Shown: piece by piece, positions 1-9,790 of the stretch
Layout of the letters: every line of letters begins with the position of its first letter
Numbering within the stretch: the first letter of the stretch is position 1
Origin: an uncultured Pelagibacteraceae bacterium
Lineage (GTDB): Bacteria; Pseudomonadota; Alphaproteobacteria; Pelagibacterales; Pelagibacteraceae
Direction of reading: 5' to 3'
Length of the DNA: 64,000 bases
Assembly (NCBI GenBank): GCA_902609685.1
Contig: CACLSR010000003.1
Coordinates: 56,001-120,000 of the forward strand
Notes under the pieces: model-generated
Told to the model about the DNA's origin: nothing
The model's database searches: none
Seen by the model: only the letters and a program-made list of their open reading frames with translations
Translations under genes and position numbers: made by a program

Positions 1-1
1 G

Positions 2-1723
2 CTACTTTACTCGCTCCTATATCTGACGGGTTATAAAAGTATTTCTTTGAGAGAAATTAAAAAATTTAGACAATTTAATTCTATATGTGCAGGTCACCCC
101 GAATATCATCCAAGCACTGGCATAGAAACTACAACAGGGCCTTTAGGACAGGGAATATCTAATGCAGTTGGTTTTGCAATCTCGGAAGAAATTTTAAAAA
201 AAAGATTGGGAAAAAAAATTATCAATCATAAAACTTACGTTTTAGCGGGTGATGGCTGCTTGATGGAGGGAATAAGCCATGAAGCTTTAAGTCTTGCTGG
301 ACACCTAAAACTTAAAAACCTGATATTACTTTTTGATAACAATTCAATTTCAATAGATGGTCCAACTAGCTTAGCAGTCTCTGATGATCATGAAAAAAGG
401 TTTAAAAGCTATGGGTGGAACTATTTAAAAATTAATGGACATAATTTTAAAGAAATAACAAAGGCTCTTGAAAAAGCACAAAAATCAAAAAAACCTATAG
501 CAATCTCTTGTAAAACTACGATTGGATACGGATCCCCAAATAAGGGTGGTAAAGCCTCATCTCATGGCAGTCCATTAGGTGAAGATGAAATAAGATTAGT
601 CAGAAAAAAATTGAACTGGCCACACAATTCTTTTGAAATTCCAAAAAACTTAATGGATCAATGGAGATCAATCGGTAAAAAAGCATCAATAAAAGCTAAT
701 AAGAATAAAAAAAATTTTTCACTAAAATTTAATAAAAATACTATCAATGCAGAAATAGAAAAAGCAAAATCAGACTACTTAAAAAAATTACAACCAATAG
801 CTACTAGAAAATGTTCAGAAAAATTTTTGGAAATTGCATCCAAACTTCCAAACTTAATTGGTGGATCAGCAGATTTAGCAGGATCCAATAATACCAAAAC
901 CAAAAATCATAAAATTATTCAATCAAATGATTTTTCTGGAAATTATATCCATTTTGGAGTTAGAGAACATGCGATGTGTGGTATTATGAATGGTATCTCG
1001 CTTCATAGTGAACTTGTTCCTTATGGTGGAACTTTTTTAATATTTAGCGACTACTGTAAACCATCAATAAGACTAGCTGCTATGATGAAACAAAAAGTTA
1101 TTTATGTTTTTACACATGATTCGATTGGTCTTGGAGAAGATGGACCAACCCATCAACCAATAGAACAATTGACAAGTTTACGATCAATACCAAATTTGAG
1201 TATTTTTAGACCCTCTGACTTAATAGAAACTTTTGAGTGTTGGCAATTGGCATTAAATAGCAAAAGTTCTCCAAGCGTAATAGCCCTAACAAGACAAAGC
1301 TTAAATCCAGTTCGTACAAAAAAATCATCAAAAAATTTATCTTTAGCTGGCGCTTATGAAGTTTTAAGAACAAGTAATAAAATAAGTGCAACTATTATAG
1401 CAACAGGATCTGAAACTAGTATTGCAATAGACGTTAGTCATAAATTAGCCACAGATGGCATTTACTCAAAAGTAATATCAATGCCTTGCCAGGAATTATT
1501 TGATCAACAAAGTGAAATCTACAAAAATAAAATTTTAAATGAAACTAAGCTTGTAGTTTCTATAGAGGCCTCTGAAACTGGTTATTGGAAAAAATATACT
1601 GGCAACAAAGGACTTAATTTTGGAATTGATGATTTTGGAAAAAGTGCGCCCTATAAAGATATATATAATCACTTTGGATTAAGCTCAGAGATAATAGTAA
1701 AAAAAATTAAGAAAAGATTATGA
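2..1723 (+). CDS. tkt: Transketolase, 5' end cut by window
   Basis: Thiamine-diphosphate enzyme that moves two-carbon ketol units between sugar phosphates in the pentose phosphate pathway. The frame is open from base 2 and reads like the interior of a transketolase ([11 protein letters not shown], then [12 protein letters not shown]), so the TTG at 47 is not the start; roughly 80-95 N-terminal residues lie outside the window. The ThDP motif GDGCLMEG...DNN is near base 250, the pyrimidine-domain catalytic Glu sits in FGVREHAM near base 955, and a C-terminal domain follows. The stop overlaps the gap start in ATGA, so the two are probably cotranscribed and translationally coupled. It heads a run of central-carbon genes. 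Confidence 0.95.
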   Translation, partial: LLYSLLYLTGYKSISLREIKKFRQFNSICAGHPEYHPSTGIETTTGPLGQGISNAVGFAISEEILKKRLGKKIINHKTYVLAGDGCLMEGISHEALSLAGHLKLKNLILLFDNNSISIDGPTSLAVSDDHEKRFKSYGWNYLKINGHNFKEITKALEKAQKSKKPIAISCKTTIGYGSPNKGGKASSHGSPLGEDEIRLVRKKLNWPHNSFEIPKNLMDQWRSIGKKASIKANKNKKNFSLKFNKNTINAEIEKAKSDYLKKLQPIATRKCSEKFLEIASKLPNLIGGSADLAGSNNTKTKNHKIIQSNDFSGNYIHFGVREHAMCGIMNGISLHSELVPYGGTFLIFSDYCKPSIRLAAMMKQKVIYVFTHDSIGLGEDGPTHQPIEQLTSLRSIPNLSIFRPSDLIETFECWQLALNSKSSPSVIALTRQSLNPVRTKKSSKNLSLAGAYEVLRTSNKISATIIATGSETSIAIDVSHKLATDGIYSKVISMPCQELFDQQSEIYKNKILNETKLVVSIEASETGYWKKYTGNKGLNFGIDDFGKSAPYKDIYNHFGLSSEIIVKKIKKRL

Positions 1724-2721
1724 CAGTCAAAATTGGAATAAATGGAATGGGTAGAATTGGAAGAATGATTGTTCGATCAATTATCGAGAATAAAAATAAA
1801 AATATAGAAATTAAATACATCAATAATAGAACTAATTCTGAAACATGTTCATCTCTATTAAAATATGACTCTATTCATGGAAAATTTAATGCAGAAATAG
1901 ATTTTGATGAAAATCATATTATTATCAACAAAGATAAAATTTTATTTGGCCAAGAAACAAATTTAAATGATATTAATTGGAATAAATATGGAGTGGATTA
2001 TGTTTTAGAGTGTACAGGTAAATTTAACTCTAAAGAAAAATTACTAGCACATATTAATAATGGTGCGAAAAGAGTTATTGTCTCTGCTCCGTGTGAAGAT
2101 GCTGACAAAACTATTGTATATGGAGTAAATGAGACAGAATTGAAAAAAGAGGATAAGATTATATCTGCTGCTTCTTGCACAACAAATTGCCTTGCCCCTG
2201 TGGCCCATGTTTTAAACGAAAATTTCGAAATTGAAAAAGGGTTCATGACCACAATTCACTCCTTTACAAGTGACCAAAGAATATTAGATAATTCTCATAA
2301 AGACCCAAGAAGAGCTAGATCGGCAAGTCAGTCTATTGTGCCAACCTCAACAGGTGCATCAAAAGCAATTGGTGAGATTATACCTTCCCTTAAAGGTAAA
2401 TTAGAAGGTGTGGCTATGAGAGTCCCTACGCCTAATGTTTCATTGATTGAACTAGTCTTTTGCACAAAAAAAGACATTACAATTGATAAAATTAATTTAG
2501 CATTTCAAAATTTTAGCAAAAAAAATAAAATTCTTGAAACTACAAAAGAAAAACTTGTTTCAATCGACTTTAATCATAATCCTGCTTCTTCAATAATAGA
2601 CGAAAGCTTAACAAAAGTGGTGAGTAAAAATATGGGTAAAATTTCAGCCTGGTATGATAACGAATGGGGTTTCTCAAATAGAATGTGTGATATTGTAGAA
2701 TATCTTCATAAGAATTCTTAA
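1720..2721 (+). CDS. gap: Glyceraldehyde-3-phosphate dehydrogenase
   Basis: Converts glyceraldehyde 3-phosphate to 1,3-bisphosphoglycerate in the cytoplasm. Rossmann motif [10 protein letters not shown] at residues 6-15; active site SCTTNCLAP with catalytic Cys153; near-complete family length (333 aa). Oddity: the position after the second beta strand, usually IND(L/T) with the Asp that favours NAD, reads INNR here (Asn36, Arg37), which could relax specificity toward NADP; this is inference. The ATG lies in the ATGA overlap with tkt, and the stop overlaps the pgk start by one base (TAATG). Confidence 0.96.
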   Translation: MTVKIGINGMGRIGRMIVRSIIENKNKNIEIKYINNRTNSETCSSLLKYDSIHGKFNAEIDFDENHIIINKDKILFGQETNLNDINWNKYGVDYVLECTGKFNSKEKLLAHINNGAKRVIVSAPCEDADKTIVYGVNETELKKEDKIISAASCTTNCLAPVAHVLNENFEIEKGFMTTIHSFTSDQRILDNSHKDPRRARSASQSIVPTSTGASKAIGEIIPSLKGKLEGVAMRVPTPNVSLIELVFCTKKDITIDKINLAFQNFSKKNKILETTKEKLVSIDFNHNPASSIIDESLTKVVSKNMGKISAWYDNEWGFSNRMCDIVEYLHKNS

Positions 2722-3899
2722 TGAACAATATTAAAGATTGTGAAAATCTTAGTAGTAAGAGAGTTTTATTAAGATTAGACCTAAACGTCCCTTTGAAAAA
2801 TGGTGACATTGTCGACGAAACCAGAATAATTAAAATTATACCTGTTATCGAATTTTTAATAAAAAGAAATGCAAAAATTTTAATAATTTCTCATGTCGGA
2901 CGCCCTAAAGGCAAATTTAATAAAGATCTCTCTCTTAAACCAATTTGTGATTACTTAGAAAAAAAGATACAAACTAAAGTCAACTTTATAAGTGAGGACA
3001 TTTTAAAAATCAAAAGAGATGATTTACTTAAAGAGCCTGAGGAGAAAGTTGTCTTTTTTGAAAACATAAGATTTTATGCGGCAGAAGAAAATAATGAGTC
3101 AAATTTTTCAAAACACCTAGCTAGTTTTGCAGATTTGTTCGTAAATGATGCCTTTTCTTGCTCACATAGAACACATGCCTCAGTATGCAAAATTACAGAA
3201 TTTCTGCCATCATTTGCTGGATTACAATTTGAGACTGAGGTAAATGCTTTAAAAAAAGTTACTATTGAAATAAAAAAACCAATTACTTGTATTATTGGCG
3301 GATCAAAAATTTCTACAAAAATAGACATAATCAAAAATTTAATACCTAAATTTAATAACATAATCTTTGTGGGAGGTATGGCTAACAATATTCTGAGCTT
3401 CAAAGGTAATAAAATTGGAAAATCAATTAGTGAGGAAAATTGTGAAAGTATAATACAAGAAATTTTTGAAATTTCAAAAAAGGCACTCTGTGAAGTTACT
3501 TATCCAGAAGATGTTTTAATAGGCAAAAGTGCAGATGACGATGCTCAGATAAAAGATCTTAAGGACATAACAGATGATGATTTAATCTTAGACGTGGGAC
3601 CTAAAACACTTAAAAGAATAAAAAATATAATTGAAAATAGCGAAACAGTTCTTTGGAATGGTCCTGCTGGTTATTTTGAAAACCCTAATTTTGCTAAAGG
3701 TAGCATTGAGATTGCAAAAACAATCATTAAAAAAAATAAAAATGATTCAATTTTTTCTGTAGTTGGCGGAGGAGACACTGTGGCGGTTGTTAATCAGCTA
3801 AATGCAATTAAAGATTTTAATTTTGTTTCAACTGCTGGTGGTGCTTTTTTAGAATATCTTGAAGGAAAAGAACTTCCTGGTATAAAAGCCCTAAAATAA
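2721..3899 (+). CDS. pgk: Phosphoglycerate kinase
   Basis: Transfers phosphate between 1,3-bisphosphoglycerate and ADP. The N-terminal substrate domain has RLDLNVPLKNG and SHVGRPKG. The C-terminal nucleotide domain has VLWNGPAGYFE and the glycine-rich VVGGGDTVAV. 392 aa, normal length. Starts one base inside the gap stop codon and is followed after 1 bp by the aldolase gene, so tkt-gap-pgk-fba form a tight glycolysis/gluconeogenesis operon. Confidence 0.97.
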   Translation: MNNIKDCENLSSKRVLLRLDLNVPLKNGDIVDETRIIKIIPVIEFLIKRNAKILIISHVGRPKGKFNKDLSLKPICDYLEKKIQTKVNFISEDILKIKRDDLLKEPEEKVVFFENIRFYAAEENNESNFSKHLASFADLFVNDAFSCSHRTHASVCKITEFLPSFAGLQFETEVNALKKVTIEIKKPITCIIGGSKISTKIDIIKNLIPKFNNIIFVGGMANNILSFKGNKIGKSISEENCESIIQEIFEISKKALCEVTYPEDVLIGKSADDDAQIKDLKDITDDDLILDVGPKTLKRIKNIIENSETVLWNGPAGYFENPNFAKGSIEIAKTIIKKNKNDSIFSVVGGGDTVAVVNQLNAIKDFNFVSTAGGAFLEYLEGKELPGIKALK

Positions 3900-3900
3900 A

Positions 3901-4908
3901 ATGTCAGAACTCAATAATACAGCATTAAAAATTTTAGGAAACGGTAAAGGAATTTTAGCTGCAGATGAAAGCACTGCAACAATGACTAAAAGATTAGATA
4001 GTGTAAATGTCCCCTCAACCCCAGAAAACAGATTGTTGTTTAGAGAAACACTTTTTAGCTCATCCTCAATGAAAGATTGTATTGGAGGTGTAATTCTTTA
4101 CGATGAAACAATTAAACAAACATCATCAAAAAAAAAAACAATTCCAGAATTAATCTCAGATACAGGCTCATTGCCAGGTATCAAAGTAGACACAGGAGCA
4201 AAAATTTTAGCTGGTTCTCCAGATGAAAAAATTACTGAGGGTCTTGATGGATTAAGGGAAAGATTAAAAGAATATTATAAATTAGGTGCAAAATTTACTA
4301 AATGGAGAGGTGTTTATAATATATCTAAAAGTTATCCAAGCAAACTCTCAATACACTCTAACGCACATGCATTAGCAAGATACTCTGCATTAGTTCAGGA
4401 ATACAATATGGTTCCAATAGTTGAGCCTGAGGTCTTAATGGATGGAGATCATTCCGCTAAAGAGTGTTTAGAAAAAACCTCTGTAGTTATAAAAAAATGC
4501 TTTGAAGAACTAATAATACATAAAGTAGATTTAAAAGGAATTATACTCAAACCTAATATGATTTTAGCAGGAAACAAATCCAAAGAAAAAATTACTAATG
4601 AAGAAGTGGCAAATTTAACTTTGGAATGTTTAAAATCCTCAGTACCCTCAGAAGTACCAGGTATAGCTTTCCTGTCTGGAGGTCAGTCCGAAATAGAGGC
4701 AACAGAAAATTTAAATTTAATTAATAAACACAATAATACGAAATTTATAATGAGCTATTCTTACGGGAGAGCTCTTCAACAAGGTGCCTTAAAGTATTGG
4801 TCAAAAGATATTAAGAATATTGAGGGCACTCAGCAGATTTTTAACCACCGAGCTAAAATGAATACATTGGCTGCTCAAGGAAAATGGTCAAAAGATCTTG
4901 AGATATAA
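3901..4908 (+). CDS. fba: Fructose-bisphosphate aldolase, class I
   Basis: Schiff-base aldolase interconverting fructose 1,6-bisphosphate and the two triose phosphates. The sequence shows the class I signature rather than the metal-dependent class II: GKGILAADESTATMTKR at residues 15-31, KWR at 134-136, EPE at 175-177 and the Schiff-base lysine Lys217 in ILKPNM. 335 aa, slightly shorter than animal homologues. The end overlaps the next gene by 11 bases. Confidence 0.95.
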   Translation: MSELNNTALKILGNGKGILAADESTATMTKRLDSVNVPSTPENRLLFRETLFSSSSMKDCIGGVILYDETIKQTSSKKKTIPELISDTGSLPGIKVDTGAKILAGSPDEKITEGLDGLRERLKEYYKLGAKFTKWRGVYNISKSYPSKLSIHSNAHALARYSALVQEYNMVPIVEPEVLMDGDHSAKECLEKTSVVIKKCFEELIIHKVDLKGIILKPNMILAGNKSKEKITNEEVANLTLECLKSSVPSEVPGIAFLSGGQSEIEATENLNLINKHNNTKFIMSYSYGRALQQGALKYWSKDIKNIEGTQQIFNHRAKMNTLAAQGKWSKDLEI

Positions 4909-5512
4909 TAAAAAAAGATTTATTTACCTAATATCCCCACCCAAAATTGAAAGTAATTTTTTTAAAGATTTAAATGAAGTACTAAAACAAAAAAAAACAA
5001 GTTTTTTTCAACTACGACTTAAAAAAAATAGTTTCAAAAAAAAATTAATAATTGGACGTAAAATTCAAAAGATATGTAAAAAATTTAAGGTGAAATTTAT
5101 AATTAACGATGACGTGTACCTCGCAAAAAAATTAAATGCCGATGGATGTCATCTTGGTCAAAGTGATATGAAAATTAGAGAGGCAAGAAAATTAATTGGG
5201 AAAAAAATAATTGGAATTACATGTCATAACTCAATTAAACTTGCAAAAAATGCGATAAAAAATAAAGCTGACTATTTAGCTTTTGGAGCTTTTAATCCAT
5301 CTAAAACAAAAAAAGTTAAATATAAAGCATCCATGGGTTTACTTAAAAAAGCTCGAAAAATCACAAACATCCCAATTGTTGTAATCGGTGGTATTGACTT
5401 TAATAATTATAAAAATCTTTTGTTGAATAAGGCAAACTTTTTAGCTATTTCAGGCTACATTTGGAAAAATAAAAAACTTAAACCAAAGAACGCGATAAAA
5501 AAATTAATATGA
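4898..5512 (+). CDS. thiE: ThiE-like thiamine-phosphate synthase
   Basis: TIM-barrel protein of the thiamine-phosphate synthase family (joins the pyrimidine pyrophosphate and the thiazole phosphate). Seen: IINDDVYLAKKLNADGCHLGQSD at residues 68-90, matching the family NDR...ADGvHLGQ.D block; a phosphate-loop equivalent FGAFNPSKTK at 129-138 in place of the usual G-P-(I/V)-F-x-T-x-TK; and a VVIGGID loop. 204 aa, normal length. Starts with TTG inside the end of fba; no nearby ATG. The altered loop leaves room for a TenI-like or non-thiamine role. Confidence 0.8.
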   Translation: MRYNKKRFIYLISPPKIESNFFKDLNEVLKQKKTSFFQLRLKKNSFKKKLIIGRKIQKICKKFKVKFIINDDVYLAKKLNADGCHLGQSDMKIREARKLIGKKIIGITCHNSIKLAKNAIKNKADYLAFGAFNPSKTKKVKYKASMGLLKKARKITNIPIVVIGGIDFNNYKNLLLNKANFLAISGYIWKNKKLKPKNAIKKLI

Positions 5513-6069
5513 AAATTAATGCAGGTGAAATTAGAGTTGGCATGTTGTTAGAATATAAAAATGATTTATGGCAGGTGCTAAAAACACAGCATGTTAAACC
5601 TGGAAAAGGTGGAGCATTTGCACAAGTGGAGATGAAGAGTGTAAACAAAAATACCAAACTTAATGAAAGATTTAGATCCAGTGAAACAATTGAAAAGGCC
5701 TCATTAGAGGAAACTAATTTTACATTTTCTTATGAGGACCAAGAAAAGTACTTTTTTATGAATCCAAAAACTTTTGAACAAACAGAAATTCAAAAAAGTC
5801 TAATAGGTGAAAAAGGAAAGTTATTGACTGAAAATCTTGAAGTATCAATAAGTTTTTATAACGATAACCCAATTTCTGTAAATTTGCCAAACCAAGTAAC
5901 TTGTAAAATTGAAACTACAGACGCTGCATTAAAAGGCCAAACTGTTTCATCATCTTATAAACCTGCAGTTTTAGATAATGGATTAAGTATTCAGGTACCA
6001 CCATTTATTGAAGCAGGAGATAATGTTGTTATAGATACCAGAAATTTAGAATACATCAAAAAAATTTAA
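5509..6069 (+). CDS. efp: Translation elongation factor P
   Basis: Binds the ribosome E site and relieves stalling at proline runs. Three-domain EF-P architecture over 186 aa; KOW-like N-terminal domain with the modifiable lysine in KPGKGGAF (Lys33); C-terminal OB domain with TTDAALKGQTVSSSYKPAVLDNG. The ATG overlaps the thiE stop (ATGA). The lysine tip would suit the EpmA-type modification route, but no modification enzyme gene is seen nearby. Confidence 0.96.
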   Translation: MKINAGEIRVGMLLEYKNDLWQVLKTQHVKPGKGGAFAQVEMKSVNKNTKLNERFRSSETIEKASLEETNFTFSYEDQEKYFFMNPKTFEQTEIQKSLIGEKGKLLTENLEVSISFYNDNPISVNLPNQVTCKIETTDAALKGQTVSSSYKPAVLDNGLSIQVPPFIEAGDNVVIDTRNLEYIKKI

Positions 6070-6072
6070 TTT

Positions 6073-6810
6073 ATGAATTCAATATCTGCAAATCTCAATG
6101 TGATGGTAAAGGCATGTGAAAAAGCATCTAAAATTTTAATAAGAGATTTTGGCGAATTAGAGAAGTTGCAAGTATCCAAAAAAGGACCAAGGGATTTTGT
6201 AACTAATTCTGATGTTAAAGCAGAAAAAATAATTATAGAGGAGCTTAAAAAAGCAAGGCCAAACTATTCTATCATTAGTGAAGAGAATGGTGTTGAAAAG
6301 AATAAAGATACTTCTAATTCATGGATAATTGATCCTATTGATGGGACAGTTAATTTTTTACATGGAATACCACATTTTGCAATATCCATTGCTTTGAAAT
6401 CAGACGATGAAATTATATGTGGATTAATTTTTGATCCTATTAAAGATGAAATGTTTTATGCTGAAAAGAATAATGGAGCTTTTTTTAATAATCAGCGAAT
6501 AAGAGTTTCAAAAAAAAATAATTTGGATGAATGTCTATTTGCTGTTGGAAAATTAAAGAATGAACCAAGCTTTACTTATAGAAGATCTGGATGTGCAGCA
6601 CTTGATATTGCATACGTAGCATCTGGAAGACTAGATGGATACGCACAAAGTAACTTAAATTTATGGGACATAGCAGCAGGCATCGTTTTAATAAAAGAAG
6701 CTGGTGGAATGATTAATGATATTGATCTAAATAATATTAAAAATATAAAAGTTTTGGCTACATCAGCAGAAATAAACACTAAATTTAAAGAAAAACTTGG
6801 CAACTTTTAA
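6073..6810 (+). CDS. suhB: Inositol monophosphatase family protein (SuhB-like)
   Basis: Mg-dependent sugar/inositol-phosphate phosphatase. Metal-binding residues are all visible: EEN at 70-72, the [12 protein letters not shown] block at 87-98, and LWDIAAG near the C-terminus. 245 aa fits the IMPase family. Likely substrates are inositol phosphate or a related sugar phosphate; SuhB proteins can also have an RNA-related role in other bacteria. Starts 3 bp after efp. Confidence 0.9.
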   Translation: MNSISANLNVMVKACEKASKILIRDFGELEKLQVSKKGPRDFVTNSDVKAEKIIIEELKKARPNYSIISEENGVEKNKDTSNSWIIDPIDGTVNFLHGIPHFAISIALKSDDEIICGLIFDPIKDEMFYAEKNNGAFFNNQRIRVSKKNNLDECLFAVGKLKNEPSFTYRRSGCAALDIAYVASGRLDGYAQSNLNLWDIAAGIVLIKEAGGMINDIDLNNIKNIKVLATSAEINTKFKEKLGNF

Positions 6811-6845
6811 TTGTTTTAAAAATTTCTTTTGTTATAAGTCTCGTG

Positions 6846-7076
6846 ATGAAAAAAAAAATACACCCTAATTATCATTCTATAAAAGTTGAAATGACAGATG
6901 GCTCGCAGTTTGAGACAAGATCTACTTGGGGCGCAGAGGGAGATGTTCTTAAATTAGAGATTGATCCAAAATCACATTCTGCGTGGACAGGTGGAAAACA
7001 AAAGTTATTAGATAAAGGTCGAATAAGTAAATTCAATAAAAAATTCCAAAATTTTAGATCAGAAAATAAAAGCTAA
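6846..7076 (+). CDS. rpmE: 50S ribosomal protein L31
   Basis: Small ribosomal protein bL31. [22 protein letters not shown], then the [17 protein letters not shown] tail. The CxxC zinc ligands of the C+ form are absent, so this is a zinc-independent type. GTG at 6843 directly precedes ATG at 6846; the ATG gives the canonical MKKKIHP start and is preferred. The stop overlaps the next ATG by one base. Confidence 0.93.
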   Translation: MKKKIHPNYHSIKVEMTDGSQFETRSTWGAEGDVLKLEIDPKSHSAWTGGKQKLLDKGRISKFNKKFQNFRSENKS

Positions 7077-7639
7077 TGACAAACGCTCCCTTAATGCCTA
7101 TGGCAACAGCTGTATGGCTAGTAGAAAATACAACACTCACTTTCAAACAGATAGCTGATTTTTGTAAATTACATGAAGTAGAGGTACAAGGGATAGCTGA
7201 TGGTGAGGTCGCAAAAGGAATTAAAGCATATAATCCAATAATCTCAGGACAACTTTCTAGGGAAGAAATTGAATTATCCTCAAAAGATCAATCTAGGCCT
7301 TTAGAAATAAAAAATACTGACATTGAGATATCAAATGCAGAAAAAAAAATTAAAAAATACGTTCCCTTATCAAAAAGGCAAGATAAGCCTGACTCAGCAT
7401 TGTGGCTGATTAAAAGTCATAACATTTTAAAAGACTCACAAATTGCAAAGCTGGTTGGTATAACTAAAAATTCTGTCACCTCAATAAGAAATAAAAGTTA
7501 TTGGAATTATAATAACTTGAGTCCAAAAGACCCTGTTGCTTTAAATTTATTTACACAAAAAGATTTAGTTCAAGCACTAGAAAAAGCTGAAAGACGAATT
7601 AAAAGAGAAAAAAAACAAAGAGAGAAACAAAACAACTAA
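7076..7639 (+). CDS. trcR: DUF1013 / TrcR-type cell-cycle regulator
   Basis: Alphaproteobacterial DUF1013 family, named TrcR in Caulobacter where it is linked to cell-cycle transcription. Recognisable N-terminus MPMATAVWLVENTTLTFKQIADFC and a second helix-turn-helix-like segment LWLIKSHNILKDSQIAKLVGITKNSV (about residues 109-134), with a charged lysine/arginine C-terminal helix. 187 aa. Coupled to rpmE by a one-base overlap. DNA binding is family-based inference. Confidence 0.85.
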   Translation: MTNAPLMPMATAVWLVENTTLTFKQIADFCKLHEVEVQGIADGEVAKGIKAYNPIISGQLSREEIELSSKDQSRPLEIKNTDIEISNAEKKIKKYVPLSKRQDKPDSALWLIKSHNILKDSQIAKLVGITKNSVTSIRNKSYWNYNNLSPKDPVALNLFTQKDLVQALEKAERRIKREKKQREKQNN

Positions 7640-7718
7640 ATATAATCCTTTATAATGAATAAATTAGATAGACATCAAATTTTAAAAATGTTAACTACAC
7701 ATTTTTTTGGAGGTATTT

Positions 7719-7913
7719 ATTAAAATAGAAGTTAAAGATAACAATGTAGAACAAGCTCTAAGAGTTTTAAAAAGAAAACTTCAGAGAGACGGTTTTTTTA
7801 AAGTGATAAAATTAAAAAATACTTATGAAAAACCTTCTGAGAAAAAAAAAAGAATACTTCAAGAAAATATTAAGAGAGTAAAAAAACTTAATAAATTAAA
7901 AAATAGAATTTAA
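7719..7913 (+). CDS. rpsU: 30S ribosomal protein S21, probable ATT start
   Basis: Small-subunit protein bS21. KIEVKDNNVEQALRVLKRKL matches the alphaproteobacterial S21 N-terminus, followed by the YEKPSEKKKR block and a basic tail. The frame extends up to a TTG at 7707, but that codon overlaps a strong Shine-Dalgarno GGAGG (7709-7713). Placing the start at ATT 7719, five bases after the SD, gives the canonical MKIEVKDNN. AUU starts are rare and known mainly from infC. Two TATAAT-like boxes lie upstream at 7641 and 7651. Alternative: TTG at 7707 with four extra residues. Confidence 0.9.
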   Translation: MKIEVKDNNVEQALRVLKRKLQRDGFFKVIKLKNTYEKPSEKKKRILQENIKRVKKLNKLKNRI

Positions 7914-7919
7914 GCATAT

Positions 7920-7996
<77 letters not shown>

Positions 7997-8090
7997 ATTT
8001 TGAAGATAAAATTAGTTTACTTAGACTACTTAATCAAAAAATCTTAATTTAATACAATACCTAAAATAAAATATAATATACAATTAAATA

Positions 8091-8795
8091 GTGATTATCA
8101 AAAAACTTCAAATTTTACTTCCTGTATATAACGAGGGTTTAACAATTAAAAAAACTCTTTATGATATTTATGATGCTTTAAAAAATGATATTGATTTTGA
8201 ATTTATTATTTCTGAAGATGGTAGTACTGATAATACAAAAAAAATCCTTAAAGATCTTAAAAAAGAACTTCCTATGATTTTAGTTTCTGAAGACCAAAGA
8301 AAATATTATTCTTTAGCTGTCCTGGACGGTATCAAAAAGGCTTCCTCAGATTTTTTATTAATAATGGACTCAGATGGTCAATGTGATCCAAAAGATATAA
8401 TAAAATTTTGGGGTGCGAGGAATGCTTCTGATGTAATTTGTGGCTATAGATCACCTAGGCATGATTATGCCTACAGGAGATTTATCTCGAAGATTTTTTA
8501 TTTTATCTATAACATTCTGTTCAAAGTCCCATTAAGAGACCCTAGTTTTGCTTTTGTTTTTATGAATAAAAGAACTTATTCAAATTTAAATAATTTTGTT
8601 CCATATTTGCCTGATGGTTTTTTTTGGGAATTTAACGCTCGAGCAAAAAAATTAAACTTTTCATTCAATGAAATTAAAATCAATCACAGAAAAAGAAGTT
8701 CTGGAGATACAAAAATTTATACCTTAAGTAAATTACCAAAAATTGCCTATAATAACTTTATGGGTCTTTTGAAATTAAAAAAAGAAATTGGATAG
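8091..8795 (+). CDS. Glycosyltransferase family 2 (DPM1-like)
   Basis: GT-A glycosyltransferase, probably acting on a polyprenyl phosphate or glycan at the inner membrane face. Seen: ILLPVYNEG near the N-terminus, SEDGSTDNT nucleotide-binding segment, LIMDSDGQCDP (the DxD-type metal site), then a short hydrophobic stretch IFYFIYNILFKVPL and HRKRSSGDTKIY. 234 aa, GTG start. A TATAAT lies at 8072-8077 with no clear -35. First gene after tRNA-fMet; its stop shares one base with the next GTG. Confidence 0.85.
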   Translation: MIIKKLQILLPVYNEGLTIKKTLYDIYDALKNDIDFEFIISEDGSTDNTKKILKDLKKELPMILVSEDQRKYYSLAVLDGIKKASSDFLLIMDSDGQCDPKDIIKFWGARNASDVICGYRSPRHDYAYRRFISKIFYFIYNILFKVPLRDPSFAFVFMNKRTYSNLNNFVPYLPDGFFWEFNARAKKLNFSFNEIKINHRKRSSGDTKIYTLSKLPKIAYNNFMGLLKLKKEIG

Positions 8796-9790
8796 TGATT
8801 TTAATTGTTGGAGCAAATGGTTTTTTTGGTAATCAACTACAAAAATTATTTTTAAAAAAAAAAATAGAATTTTTTGCTTCTGATATCTCTTTAAAAGAAA
8901 ATAATTTCTTAGATATTAGAAATAAAGATTCAATCAAAGATATAATTAAAAAAAACAATATTAAAATTATAATAAATTGTTCTTGTGAACCAGCCACTAG
9001 TAAGTCTAAAAAGAAATTGTGGAGTACAAACGTAGAGGGAAATAATAATTTAATAAAATGCTGTTTAGAATTTAACATTAAAAAATATATTTACATATCA
9101 ACTTCAGCAATATGGGTAAAAAATTATGAAAATCCTGTTGACGAAAGTGAAGAATATAACCCAGTAGAAAATTATGGAAAATCAAAAATACAGGCAGAAA
9201 AGGATATAATAAGTTCAAATTTGAATAATTGGACAATATTTAGAGTTCCAATGATAGTCTCTAAAGAGAGATTGGGAATCTTAAGCTTATTATTTGATTT
9301 AATTATTTCTAATAAGAAAATTCCTTTATTAGGAACGGGAGAAAATATTTTACAATTTATTCATGCTGATGATTTAAGTAATTACATTTATTTATCACTT
9401 AGTACAATTGAAAAAAATATATATAATGTTGGTAGTGAAGAAAATGTATCTTTAAAAAGTTTGATAGAGAAATTAATTCTTAAGTCAAATTCCAAATCAA
9501 AAATAGTCTTAGTTAAAGATCTTGGATTTTCATTTATTTTAAACTTTTTAAATAAATTAAATTTATCACCATTAAATATTTATCATTTGAACATGTTAAG
9601 ATATTCTTTAACTTTAAATTCTAACAAAATTTATAAAAATTACAAAATCAGACCTAAAATAAAAACTAGTGAAATGATATTAGAGGCTCTTAATAATTAT
9701 AGAGAAAACCTTGGTAAAAATACAATCAATACAGAGATTACAAATCCTATTAAACCTGGTGTATTTAAAATAATTAAATTTTTTCTTTAA
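8795..9790 (+). CDS. NAD-dependent epimerase/dehydratase (extended SDR)
   Basis: Nucleotide-sugar SDR. N-terminal ILIVGANGFFGNQL (Rossmann GxxGxxG), STSAIW catalytic Ser region and YGKSK (Tyr/Lys pair); about 331 aa with the substrate domain including QFIHADDLSNYIYLSL. Likely an epimerase, dehydratase or reductase acting with the upstream GT2; the substrate cannot be told. GTG start overlaps the previous stop. Its 3' end overlaps the convergent membrane-protein gene by 4 bp. Confidence 0.85.
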   Translation: MILIVGANGFFGNQLQKLFLKKKIEFFASDISLKENNFLDIRNKDSIKDIIKKNNIKIIINCSCEPATSKSKKKLWSTNVEGNNNLIKCCLEFNIKKYIYISTSAIWVKNYENPVDESEEYNPVENYGKSKIQAEKDIISSNLNNWTIFRVPMIVSKERLGILSLLFDLIISNKKIPLLGTGENILQFIHADDLSNYIYLSLSTIEKNIYNVGSEENVSLKSLIEKLILKSNSKSKIVLVKDLGFSFILNFLNKLNLSPLNIYHLNMLRYSLTLNSNKIYKNYKIRPKIKTSEMILEALNNYRENLGKNTINTEITNPIKPGVFKIIKFFL

